Shown here in pieces: positions 1 to 6,132 of a DNA stretch of 10,612 nt. Origin of the DNA: CAYZEZ01 sp964477295 (GTDB taxonomy: Bacteria > Bacteroidota > Bacteroidia > Bacteroidales > SM23-62); contig CAYZEZ010000176.1 of NCBI GenBank assembly GCA_964477295.1, positions 1 through 10,612 on the forward strand, written 5' to 3'. Under the pieces are notes generated by a model. It was not told the origin of the DNA and made no database searches. It saw nothing but the letters and a program-made list of their open reading frames with translations. Position 1 is the first letter of the stretch. Each line of letters begins with the position of its first letter. Position numbers and translations under genes: made by a program.

Positions 1-193
1 ATTGCATTTCAACCACCTCGACTTTCTCACCAAAAATATTCTTTCTCCCAAAAGCCGCCCATTCATCAATATTCTCTGCCATATTGGATGAAGGGGTGAT
101 TGGGTAAATCGCTGCTACCTCACTGAACATGTAAGCAACATGAGATGCTGCCTGGTTGCCATCGCACGTAATAAAATTCTTTTTCTTAACCAT
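1..193 (-). CDS. nifJ: Pyruvate:ferredoxin (flavodoxin) oxidoreductase, N-terminal fragment
   Basis: This is the first 64 codons of a gene that runs off the left edge. The enzyme oxidatively decarboxylates pyruvate to acetyl-CoA and CO2 and passes electrons to ferredoxin, a cytosolic reaction typical of anaerobes. The visible residues include TCDGNQAASHVAYMFSEVA and then YPITPSSNMAE, the hallmark opening of the pyrimidine-binding domain I of the single-chain, homodimeric PFOR family (normally about 1,180 residues). The ATG at 191-193 starts right before the conserved block, as in Bacteroides homologues. No Shine-Dalgarno sequence precedes it, and a TAnnTTTG promoter lies about 60 bases upstream. 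A 2-oxoacid oxidoreductase alpha subunit is the alternative, but the FSEVAAIYPITPSS string favours fused PFOR. Only the N-terminus is visible, so the TPP and iron-sulfur domains cannot be checked. Confidence 0.9.
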   Translation of the reverse strand, partial: MVKKKNFITCDGNQAASHVAYMFSEVAAIYPITPSSNMAENIDEWAAFGRKNIFGEKVEVVEMQ

Positions 194-251
194 TTCTATT
201 CTATTAAGTATTTAATTAACAATTATTTATAGATATTTCTACTAGGCAATA

Positions 252-280
252 CAAAATTAACATAATATAGCAAAAAACAA
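252..280 (-). promoter_or_regulatory. Predicted promoter of the PFOR gene (Bacteroidota consensus)
   Basis: On the minus strand the -7 element TAATTTTG (252-259) matches TAnnTTTG exactly. A TTG (278-280) lies 18 bases upstream as the -33 element. Transcription would start near 245, leaving a leader of about 50 bases. This is inferred from consensus only. Confidence 0.6.
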
Positions 281-407
281 CATGAGTTTTATTAGGTTTT
301 CAATAATTCATTATGTATAATACTAGTTTTCAACAACCACATGGATCTCGCTATGAGAATAATTGTGATAATTTTCATGCATGATTCACACGGAAACAAA
401 ACAGGAT

Positions 408-451
408 AAAAAAAGCGCCTTTCACAGTGAAAATCCATCTGCTCAGGCGCT
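408..451 (-). terminator. Intrinsic terminator downstream of rho
   Basis: On the minus strand AGCGCCT (451-445) pairs with AGGCGCT (420-414) and is followed by a T run (414-408). The 24-base interval contains a second small palindrome, TTTCACAGTGAAA (419-431 region), so the structure may be branched. It lies about 60 bases past the rho stop, so the gene for the termination factor appears to end at a Rho-independent terminator. Confidence 0.7.
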
Positions 452-479
452 CATTTGAAAAATATTATTCGTGGCCGTC

Positions 480-500
480 ATCCTGAATTTATTTCAGGAT
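480..500. repeat. REP-like palindrome in the rho 3' region
   Basis: ATCCTGAA (480-487) and TTCAGGAT (493-500) form a perfect 8-bp inverted repeat around a 5-base loop. It sits between the rho stop and the terminator and has no T tract of its own. From memory, CCTGAA...TTCAGG palindromes of this type recur between genes in many Bacteroidota genomes. With one copy here, that family assignment is inference. Confidence 0.45.
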
Positions 501-508
501 CTGCTCTC

Positions 509-2133
509 TTATTCGGCATTCATGGAAATAAGGAATTCTTCATTGGATTCCGTTTTCGACATCCTGTCCCGAAGGAATTCCATTGCCTCCAATGAGGTCA
601 TGTCAGCAAGATAATTTCTAAGGATCCAAATCTTGTTTAGCATCTCCTTATCCAGCAGAAGATCTTCCCGCCTGGTACTGGAAGCATTCAAATCGACAGA
701 GGGGAAAATACGCTTGTTGGATAATTTCCGGTCGAGCTGCAGTTCCATGTTACCCGTTCCCTTGAATTCTTCAAAAATCACATCATCCATCTTTGAACCG
801 GTTTCTGTCAGGGCCGTTGCGCAAATGGTCAATGAACCCCCATTTTCAATGTTCCTGGCTGCCCCGAAAAATCGTTTTGGCTTCTGCAATGCATTTGAAT
901 CAACCCCACCTGAAAGCACCTTCCCTGAGGCTGGCGCTGTGGTATTAAATGCCCTTGCCAAACGGGTAATGGAATCAAGGAGGATCACAACGTCGTGGCC
1001 GCATTCAACCATCCTTTTTGCCTTCTCAAGGACTATGTTGGCAACTCTTACGTGCCGTTCTGCAGGCTCATCAAAAGTAGATGCAATCACTTCTGCATTC
1101 ACATTGCGCTGCATCTCGGTTACCTCTTCCGGACGCTCATCGATGAGAAGTATTATCAGGTAAACTTCCGGGTGACTGGCTGCAATGGCATTGGCAATCT
1201 CCTGCAACAGGATAGTTTTACCTGTCTTGGGCTGTGCGACGATCAATCCACGCTGTCCCTTCCCGATAGGTGTAAACATGTCAACCACACGGCACGACAG
1301 GCTGCTTCGCTCTCCTTGTTTAACAAGTGTGAATTTTTCCTCAGGAAACAGTGGAGTCAGAAAATCAAATGGGACACGATCACGGATAAAATCCGGATTG
1401 CGGCCATTAATTTCCTCTACTTTANNNNNNNNNNCTTTTCAACCTTAATTAAAGGGAAATATTTTTCTCCTTCCTTCGGGGGCCTTATAGTACCCTTTAC
1501 ATTATCTCCGGTTTTCAAACCAAATAACTTGATCTGTGATTGAGACACATATATATCATCAGGGGAATTCAGGTAATTATAGTCGGATGACCTGAGGAAA
1601 CCATACCCGTCCGGCATGATTTCAAGAACTCCCGATGCAGAGATGATTCCTTCGAATTCAAAGACTTTATCCACCGGCTTCCTCTCGGGCCTTTTGTGAT
1701 AATCCTGATCTTTGTCATGGTGGCCTTGCCGGTCATCGATTACAGGGGAAGGCTGCCTTTTAGGCTTGACATCCGTATGGGGCCTGTTATCACCCGATGA
1801 ATCAGGAACAGGTCCATCCTTGCGCCTTTCAACCACTTCGGGTTTCTTATCATCTTCAGGACCTTTTGAAAATTTCTTCTGATCACGCTGATCAGGTTTT
1901 CTCCCCCTGCGAGGACTTTTGTTTATGCCGGGCTCAGGTCTTGATTTCGTGGATTCTGTGGAGGTGGAATTGGTGCCGGATTTGCTTTCGGCTGCAGATA
2001 TGGCCTGCTGATCAAGGATTTTGTAAACAAGATCTTGCTTTCTTAATGAGTCTACTCTTTTTATCTTCAACTCTTTAGCAATATCCTTCAGTTCTGATAA
2101 AAGCTTTTTATTAAGCTCAAGAATATCGTACAT
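509..2133 (-). CDS. rho: Transcription termination factor Rho, interrupted by an assembly gap
   Basis: Rho is a hexameric RNA-dependent ATPase/helicase that ends untranslated transcripts. The ATG is at 2131-2133. Residues 1-48 form the Rho_N helical domain. Residues about 48-156 are low complexity, rich in K, R, D, P, Q, S and G: a disordered insertion typical of Bacteroidota Rho. Residues about 157-230 are the cold-shock-type RNA-binding domain (DGYGFLRSSDYNY). Ten Ns at 1425-1434 then break the frame. After the gap the C-terminal ATPase core reads INGRNPDF..., Walker A AQPKTGKT, Walker B VILLDSITRLARAFN, the Q-loop region LSGGVDSNALQKPKRFFGAARN and R-loop region GTGNMELQLDR, ending at TAA 509-511. 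The codon phase differs across the gap by an assembly artefact, not a demonstrated mutation. Both flanks encode KVE(K/E), so the ends probably overlap, giving about 533 residues. A GTG at 1286-1288 lies in the middle of the conserved core and is not a start. Confidence 0.95.
1425..1434. other. Scaffold gap of 10 Ns inside rho
   Basis: Ten Ns join two contig ends within the rho coding sequence, and ten is a conventional placeholder length. The rho frame on the right uses codons ending at 1435, and on the left codons beginning at 1423 in another phase, so the real number of missing bases is not ten. See the finding on overlapping ends. Confidence 0.98.
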
Positions 2134-2319
2134 ATAAGATTAGAATTTATGAAAATTAATTATAGGATATATAGAATGAAAAGGTGAACAAACTCTTAAA
2201 TGAGTAAATGATTTATCGAATTGGGGCCGGGAAAATTACGTTGTTCAATTAAGCACAGACGGAAATCTTGTGCAAGTATATATATTAATAAAGAATAAAA
2301 AAAGAAATATAGAAAAATT

Positions 2320-2336
2320 GTACTATTTATTAGTAC
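2320..2336. repeat. Perfect inverted repeat in the rho-rpoD divergent region
   Basis: GTACTA (2320-2325) and TAGTAC (2331-2336) are exact inverted copies around a 5-base spacer. There is no T tract on either side, so it does not look like a terminator. A protein-binding operator is possible. Nothing identifies the binder. Confidence 0.4.
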
Positions 2337-2492
2337 TCCTGATCTGCTGTCGGGAATTTAGAAATTGTTAATAATCCAATGGGTAATATATCATAATTAG
2401 TTAAATATCAATGTCTTATTAAAGAAAAACAGATTATCCAATCTGAATATTATTTGTACAGGCAAAAGGCACTGCAACTATTTGTATCTTTA

Positions 2493-2523
2493 TTTCTAAA
2501 ATCAATGTCATAATGTAACTTTT
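2493..2523 (+). promoter_or_regulatory. Weak candidate promoter for rpoD-rpe
   Basis: TTTC (2493-2496), a 19-base spacer and TAACTTTT (2516-2523) resemble TTTG/TAnnTTTG with one mismatch in each element. The start site would be near 2528, with a leader of roughly 37 bases. In AT-rich sequence such a match can arise by chance. Confidence 0.3.
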
Positions 2524-2564
2524 CAGCAACCTTTACGTATAAAAGACGATAAATTCTCAATATC

Positions 2565-3428
2565 ATGAGGCAACTCAAAATTATCAAGCAGGTCACCAAC
2601 CGTGAAACTCCTTCACTAGACAAGTATTTGCATGAAATTGGCAAGGTAGACCTTATATCCGCAGAAGAAGAAGTTGAACTTGCAAGAAGGATCAGAAAAG
2701 GTGACGATGAAGCCCTGGACAAGCTAATCAAAGCCAATCTCCGGTTTGTTGTTTCTGTATCAAAACAATACCAGAACCAGGGCCTCAGCCTTCCGGACCT
2801 GATCAACGAGGGCAACCTGGGCCTGATAAAAGCTGCCCGGCGATTCGATGAAACAAGGGGATTTAAGTTCATTTCATATGCTGTATGGTGGATCAGGCAA
2901 TCCATTTTACAGGCCCTTGCCGAACAGGCCAGGATAGTTCGCCTGCCATTGAACAAAATCGGTTCTATCAATAAGATAAATAAAGCCTTTGCCATCCTGG
3001 AACAAATTCATGAACGTGAACCTTCTGTTCTGGAGATTGCCCAGGCACTCGAACTGGCTGCTGATGATATCAAGGAAGCTATCAGGAGTTCAGGGCGTCA
3101 TGTCTCCATGGATGCCCCGCTTACTGATGGTGAAGAGGGTAACATGTACGATGTAATGCTTGCCAAGGATACTCCCAGTCCCGATAAAGGACTCCTTACC
3201 GAATCATTAAGGAAAGAGATCGAAAGAGCCCTGTCGACCCTGACCCATCGCGAAGCGAGTATCATAAAGCTGTATTTTGGATTGAATGGCAAGCATCCGC
3301 ATACCCTTGAAGAGATTGGTGAACAATTTAACCTGACCAGGGAACGGGTAAGGCAGATCAAGGAAAAGGCCATTAAGCGACTGAAGCACACCACCAGGAG
3401 TAAAATCCTTAAAACCTACCTGGGTTAA
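2565..3428 (+). CDS. rpoD: Primary sigma factor RpoD/SigA, Bacteroidota type
   Basis: This is the housekeeping sigma factor that directs RNA polymerase to TTTG/TAnnTTTG promoters. It has 287 residues, the short form usual in Bacteroidota, without region 1.1 or the non-conserved region of E. coli RpoD. The N-terminus MRQLKI...SLDKYLHEIG covers region 1.2 (about 17-50). Region 2 (about 51-122) contains NLRFVVSVSKQYQNQGL, DLINEGNLGLIKAA and the core RGFKFISYAVWWIRQ (98-112), which melts and reads the -7 element. Region 3 spans about 130-205. Region 4.2 (about 246-272) is the helix-turn-helix TLEEIGEQFNLTRERVRQIKEKA, and the protein ends in KTYLG. The ATG at 2565 fits the conserved family start. 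rpe follows after 2 bases, so the two are very likely co-transcribed. Stress sigma factors of similar size exist, but the near-canonical regions 2.4 and 4.2 make the primary factor the best call. Confidence 0.95.
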   Translation: MRQLKIIKQVTNRETPSLDKYLHEIGKVDLISAEEEVELARRIRKGDDEALDKLIKANLRFVVSVSKQYQNQGLSLPDLINEGNLGLIKAARRFDETRGFKFISYAVWWIRQSILQALAEQARIVRLPLNKIGSINKINKAFAILEQIHEREPSVLEIAQALELAADDIKEAIRSSGRHVSMDAPLTDGEEGNMYDVMLAKDTPSPDKGLLTESLRKEIERALSTLTHREASIIKLYFGLNGKHPHTLEEIGEQFNLTRERVRQIKEKAIKRLKHTTRSKILKTYLG

Positions 3429-3430
3429 CG

Positions 3431-4081
3431 ATGAGCCACCTTATTGCACCATCAATACTAACAGCCAATTTCCTGAAACTACAAGAAGAGATTGATCTTG
3501 TGAACCGGTCTGAGGCCGACTGGATACATCTCGATATCATGGATGGTGTGTTTGTACCCAACATTACCTTTGGGTTCCACGTGATCCGGCAAATTAAAAA
3601 AGTGGCTCAAAAACCGCTGGATGCACACCTGATGATCGTGGATGCCAACCGCTACATCGATGAGTTTAAACAAGCCGGAGTAGACAAAATTACCGTTCAT
3701 TATGAAGCTTGCACGCACCTTCACAGGACCATTCAGCATATCAAATCACTCGGTTTGGATGCCGGCGTGGCTATTAATCCGCATACACCGGTTCATTTGC
3801 TGGAAACTATCCTGCCTGATCTCGACCTGGTTCTGAATATGACAGTGAACCCGGGTTTTGGGGCACAAACATTCATTGAATTCAGCTATAAAAAGATTAG
3901 GCAACTCAGGCAACTTATTACCGAAACCGGATCAAAAGCCCTTATCCAGATTGACGGGGGAGTCGATCTGAATAATATCCGGTCCCTGGCAGAAGCCGGT
4001 GTGGATGTTTTTGTTGTGGGCAATACAATATTCTCGGCTAAAGATCCCCTCACTACCATTAAGCAATTAAAAAACCTTTAG
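3431..4081 (+). CDS. rpe: Ribulose-phosphate 3-epimerase
   Basis: This cytosolic (beta/alpha)8-barrel metalloenzyme interconverts ribulose 5-phosphate and xylulose 5-phosphate in the pentose phosphate pathway. It has 216 residues, normal for the family. Visible motifs are APSIL (6-10), the HLDIMDGVFVPN block (33-44) with metal ligand His33 and catalytic/ligand Asp35, AHLMI with His66, the phosphate-gripping MTVNPGFGAQTFI (137-149), the second catalytic Asp175 in QIDGGV, and VVGNTIF near the C-terminus for phosphate binding. All expected catalytic residues are present. The ATG lies 2 bases after the rpoD stop with no Shine-Dalgarno sequence, so translation is probably coupled or leader-independent. 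Allulose-6-phosphate epimerase is a related alternative, but the sequence follows general Rpe more closely. Confidence 0.95.
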   Translation: MSHLIAPSILTANFLKLQEEIDLVNRSEADWIHLDIMDGVFVPNITFGFHVIRQIKKVAQKPLDAHLMIVDANRYIDEFKQAGVDKITVHYEACTHLHRTIQHIKSLGLDAGVAINPHTPVHLLETILPDLDLVLNMTVNPGFGAQTFIEFSYKKIRQLRQLITETGSKALIQIDGGVDLNNIRSLAEAGVDVFVVGNTIFSAKDPLTTIKQLKNL

Positions 4082-4138
4082 TTTATCATTAATTCTTAGT
4101 AAAAGGATCCAAGGGGCCAAGGGATACAAGTGAATAAC

Positions 4139-4194
4139 CACACCCATATCCCACGCCCCAACTCACACAACTCTTCACTCTTCACTTCTTCGTT
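4139..4194. repeat. Degenerate heptanucleotide array, copy 1
   Basis: Read in steps of seven from 4139, the units are CACACCC, ATATCCC, ACGCCCC, AACTCAC, ACAACTC, TTCACTC, TTCACTT and CTTCGTT. Period-7 agreement is clearest from unit 5 to unit 7. Units 1 and 3 are identical to units 1 and 3 of the array at 4872-4927. No ORF covers it. It lies between the end of rpe and the promoter of the next gene. Confidence 0.55.
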
Positions 4195-4249
4195 ACCTCC
4201 ACGTTAACATCAGTTACATAAGTAGTAGATTCACCCCCTCCCGCTGCCG

Positions 4250-4257
4250 TATCTTTG
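4250..4257 (+). promoter_or_regulatory. Predicted -7 element of the WMLD-repeat protein gene
   Basis: TATCTTTG matches the Bacteroidota TAnnTTTG element exactly. A good TTTG is missing at the -33 position. Transcription would start near 4262, giving a leader of about 50 bases rich in A that ends in the Shine-Dalgarno sequence. Confidence 0.55.
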
Positions 4258-4302
4258 TATCAGACAATTTCGAAAAACGAAAAATCAAAACAAAAGATAA
4301 AC

Positions 4303-4308
4303 GGAGGA
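4303..4308 (+). promoter_or_regulatory. Strong Shine-Dalgarno sequence, atypical for this genome
   Basis: GGAGGA lies 7 bases before the ATG at 4316. I checked the upstream bases of every other start in the window and found no comparable site. This sets the start codon and suggests unusually efficient or differently controlled translation. Confidence 0.75.
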
Positions 4309-4315
4309 CCACAAA

Positions 4316-4804
4316 ATGAAAGCCACAACAAACACCACCAATTTCCCCAGCACAGCAAAATTACTTGTATTTGCAGCTCTGATATCCGGCCTTGCCTTTT
4401 TAAGCTGTGTGGTTTCAAATGCACAGGCTAGTAACGAAACAACCTTTAAGTCCTTCCTCGATGAAATGAATGAAAACTATGCTGATGTACTAAAATCAAG
4501 CGTTGAACTTTCCGGAATAAGCATGGACCAGGTTTGGGCTGCCCGCCTCAACCGTGCTCTGGTTAACGAAACAGAAGAAAGCCTTGATGTTGAATCCTGG
4601 ATGCTGGATGCTGAATTCACCAACGTAATCACAGAAGAAAGCCTGGAAATTGAAGACTGGATGCTGGATCCCGATTATTTCTATAACGCTGAAACATACG
4701 AAGAAGCCCTCGAGATTGAGCCCTGGATGCTCGATACTGAATATTTCATTGGAACAGATGCTGATGAAAATCCTGTTGAACTTGAAGATTGGATGATTGA
4801 ATAG
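4316..4804 (+). CDS. Small exported acidic protein with four Trp-Met (WMLD) repeats, function unknown
   Basis: I do not recognise a named family. The 162-residue product begins with a polar stretch, a hydrophobic segment (about 16-30) and AQA-S, giving a likely Sec signal peptide cleaved near residue 38. The FLSC at 28-31 is a poor lipobox, so a lipoprotein is possible but less likely. Residues 40-80 look helical and mixed in charge. Residues 81-162 contain no Lys, Arg or His and 28 Asp/Glu. They carry four imperfect repeats of about 20-22 residues, each with an acidic lead-in and an E-x-WM core: ESWMLD, EDWMLD, EPWMLD and EDWMIE, with the Trp residues at 95, 115, 137 and 159. The last repeat ends at the C-terminus. 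Own promoter, strong Shine-Dalgarno and terminator indicate a monocistronic, possibly well expressed gene. Cation binding or a role in the envelope is conceivable from composition alone. I recall similar uncharacterised acidic WM-repeat proteins in Bacteroidota, without a known function. Confidence 0.85.
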   Translation: MKATTNTTNFPSTAKLLVFAALISGLAFLSCVVSNAQASNETTFKSFLDEMNENYADVLKSSVELSGISMDQVWAARLNRALVNETEESLDVESWMLDAEFTNVITEESLEIEDWMLDPDYFYNAETYEEALEIEPWMLDTEYFIGTDADENPVELEDWMIE

Positions 4805-4808
4805 AATA

Positions 4809-4829
4809 CAGAAGTCAGAAGTCAGAAGG
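4809..4829. repeat. Three-unit heptanucleotide repeat
   Basis: CAGAAGT (4809-4815), CAGAAGT (4816-4822) and CAGAAGG (4823-4829) stand directly between the stop codon at 4802-4804 and the terminator stem. The unit length is the same, seven, as in the two arrays flanking this gene, but the unit sequence is different. Confidence 0.8.
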
Positions 4830-4861
4830 CCGCAGGGGCAAATAACCCTGCGGTTTTTTTT
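4830..4861 (+). terminator. Intrinsic terminator of the WMLD-repeat protein gene
   Basis: CCGCAGGG (4830-4837) pairs perfectly with CCCTGCGG (4846-4853) around an 8-base loop, followed by eight T (4854-4861). It is a strong, one-directional, Rho-independent terminator 25 bases after the stop codon. Confidence 0.93.
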
Positions 4862-4871
4862 GGGTAAAAAT

Positions 4872-4927
4872 CACACCCCATCCCTACGCCCCCGCTACCT
4901 TGTAACTAATAACTCGCAACTCGTTAC
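4872..4927. repeat. Degenerate heptanucleotide array, copy 2
   Basis: In steps of seven the units are CACACCC, CATCCCT, ACGCCCC, CGCTACC, TTGTAAC, TAATAAC, TCGCAAC and TCGTTAC. The seventh base is C in seven of eight units. The sixth base is C in the first four units and A in the last four. The array ends at the stop codon of the minus-strand gene that follows, so it forms that gene's 3' flank. Confidence 0.65.
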
Positions 4928-6132
4928 TACTCTTCTCCATCCAGATATCCCTGCAAATATTTAAAACTCTTAGTGAGTTTTCCGTCTTTCACAATCGTAG
5001 CCCTTTCAATGATCCCATCCACATCATTTCCTAATAATGCAGGCATTACCCTCTCCGTCAACTGCTTACCAAAATCGACTGAAGCATCCCTGGGTAACTC
5101 ACCAGGCAGATTATCCACCGCCATCACCGTAATACCCCGTAACTCAAATGGAGGGATCTCCTGTTCTGTTAAAGGGTCATAACCGTAAACAGGACTTTCA
5201 ATGGAGGATGCCCTGATGGTGGAAGGGACAGGCCCGTTGATATCACAACTGATATCTGCAATGACACTGATCTTAAAACCGGGTTCACGCATATCACTTT
5301 TCGTCATGAACACCGGCGATTGGGGATCCCAGTAATGGCATGCCATTAATATGTCGGTGACTTTGGTATATGGATAAAAAGTGGATTCATACATATCCGG
5401 ATGGTCAAAAAAATGCTGAAGGTCAAATTCGGTACCATCTTTTCTTTTAACATAATCCCATGGATCGATCCGGCATAAAACAGGTTCTCCGAATGAAGTT
5501 TCCAGGAATTCATCCGGAGATACTTCCCTTAGGTTCAATGACCCGAGTGTTTCCATAGCACCATGGGCCACCCTGCCCCCTCCTGTCACCAGGATCTTCA
5601 GGGCTGGCAACAGGACCTTCTCCAATTCCTTCTTCATGGCTTCAAAATCGAAACAGGAATGGGCCGGAGTAAGCAAAAATGATCTGAATCTTTCCCCGTA
5701 CGCTCTCAGTCCGTTATAAGCACCAATAATCCCCGCCCACCGTCCAAAAGCAACCAACCGTATGTCATTCTCATCGGTAAGATATTCATAATCGATAAGG
5801 GTAATTTTCCGGTTTGCGATCTCCCTGAGAAGGTTCCTGTTATATGGCTGTTTCTTTGCTGTATGTGAAAAAAAAAGGTAGGTCCCGGATGGTACCAGGG
5901 CATCGATCTCAACTTCCTTCACTCCCATTAAAATATCTGATGAAGCCGGTTCCCTGACTATATTGATGCCAGCCCTGGTGTATTCATCATCTGTGAAACA
6001 CCTGTCACTCCCCTCCTGGACAACAATCTCCAGTTCAGGAAACTGCTCCTGCAAAACCGATAATTGTGCCGGTGAAAAAGGTACCCTCCTGTCGAAGGGG
6101 ATCTTTGTTTCTTTTAATATTCCGAGTTTCAT
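4927..6132 (-). CDS. Saccharopine dehydrogenase (lysine-forming)-like oxidoreductase, AlaDH/PNT superfamily
   Basis: This is a 401-residue cytosolic NAD(P)-dependent enzyme of the alanine dehydrogenase/transhydrogenase fold, closest by eye to Lys1-type saccharopine dehydrogenase, which interconverts saccharopine with lysine and 2-oxoglutarate. The N-terminus KLGILKETKIPFDRRVPFSP is the substrate-domain opening. Arg15/16, Lys72 in MGVKE and His90 in FFSHTAKK are plausible counterparts of the catalytic Arg, Lys and His of yeast Lys1. The nucleotide-binding loop is VTGGGRVAHGAME (about 182-194). DISCDINGPVPST and VMAVDNLPGELPRDAS match the C-terminal signature of the Lys1/LKR-SDH group. The ATG at 6130-6132 fits the family start, with no Shine-Dalgarno sequence. 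The gene appears to stand alone, with 171 bases separating it from the permease upstream. An alanine dehydrogenase-like or other imino-acid reductase role cannot be excluded, and no lysine gene is next to it. Confidence 0.7.
   Translation of the reverse strand: MKLGILKETKIPFDRRVPFSPAQLSVLQEQFPELEIVVQEGSDRCFTDDEYTRAGINIVREPASSDILMGVKEVEIDALVPSGTYLFFSHTAKKQPYNRNLLREIANRKITLIDYEYLTDENDIRLVAFGRWAGIIGAYNGLRAYGERFRSFLLTPAHSCFDFEAMKKELEKVLLPALKILVTGGGRVAHGAMETLGSLNLREVSPDEFLETSFGEPVLCRIDPWDYVKRKDGTEFDLQHFFDHPDMYESTFYPYTKVTDILMACHYWDPQSPVFMTKSDMREPGFKISVIADISCDINGPVPSTIRASSIESPVYGYDPLTEQEIPPFELRGITVMAVDNLPGELPRDASVDFGKQLTERVMPALLGNDVDGIIERATIVKDGKLTKSFKYLQGYLDGEE

Larger units (their letters stand above)
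194..508. other. Intergenic region between PFOR start and rho stop
   Basis: This AT-rich stretch of 315 bases shows no credible gene. From left to right it holds the PFOR promoter (252-280), a nested palindrome (364-390, with perfect TCATGCATGA at 375-384 inside TGTGA...TCACA arms), the rho terminator (408-451) and a second palindrome (480-500). The stretch from about 285 to 360 shows nothing I recognise. Confidence 0.7.
2134..2564. other. AT-rich divergent region between rho and rpoD
   Basis: These 431 bases separate two divergent information-processing genes and show no convincing ORF or RNA gene. A perfect inverted repeat GTACTA-TTTAT-TAGTAC sits at 2320-2336. A weak rpoD promoter candidate lies at 2493-2523. 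I could not find a TAnnTTTG element pointing into rho. A TATAAT-like string exists on the minus strand near 2150, but I give it little weight. Confidence 0.6.

Noticed and set aside
633..1163. Plus-strand ORF of 176 codons opposite rho
   Set aside because: It mirrors the rho core on the opposite strand, has no family motif and no promoter, and rho conservation explains the open frame.
509..1288. A separate short gene starting at GTG 1286-1288
   Set aside because: The reading continues upstream in the same frame through conserved Rho residues (FDFLTPLFPEEKF...SCRVVDMF). The GTG is an internal Val of the ATPase core, and the apparent split comes from the N gap.
2450..2995. Minus-strand ORF of 181 codons opposite rpoD
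   Set aside because: It is antisense to highly conserved rpoD codons and its composition lacks any recognisable domain.
4139..4194. CRISPR array or phage attachment site
   Set aside because: The units are 7 bases with no spacers, and neither cas genes nor an integrase or tRNA are nearby.
4270..4284. A CGAAAAACGAAAAA stretch as another AgaR box
   Set aside because: The spacing between CGAAA units is 7 instead of 5, and the region is simply an A-rich leader. The gene has no visible link to amino sugars.
4400..4411. Lipoprotein signal (FLSC) in the WMLD-repeat protein
   Set aside because: Phe at -3 and Leu at -2 are a poor lipobox, and AQA-S a few residues later is a better signal peptidase I site, so lipidation is left open rather than called.
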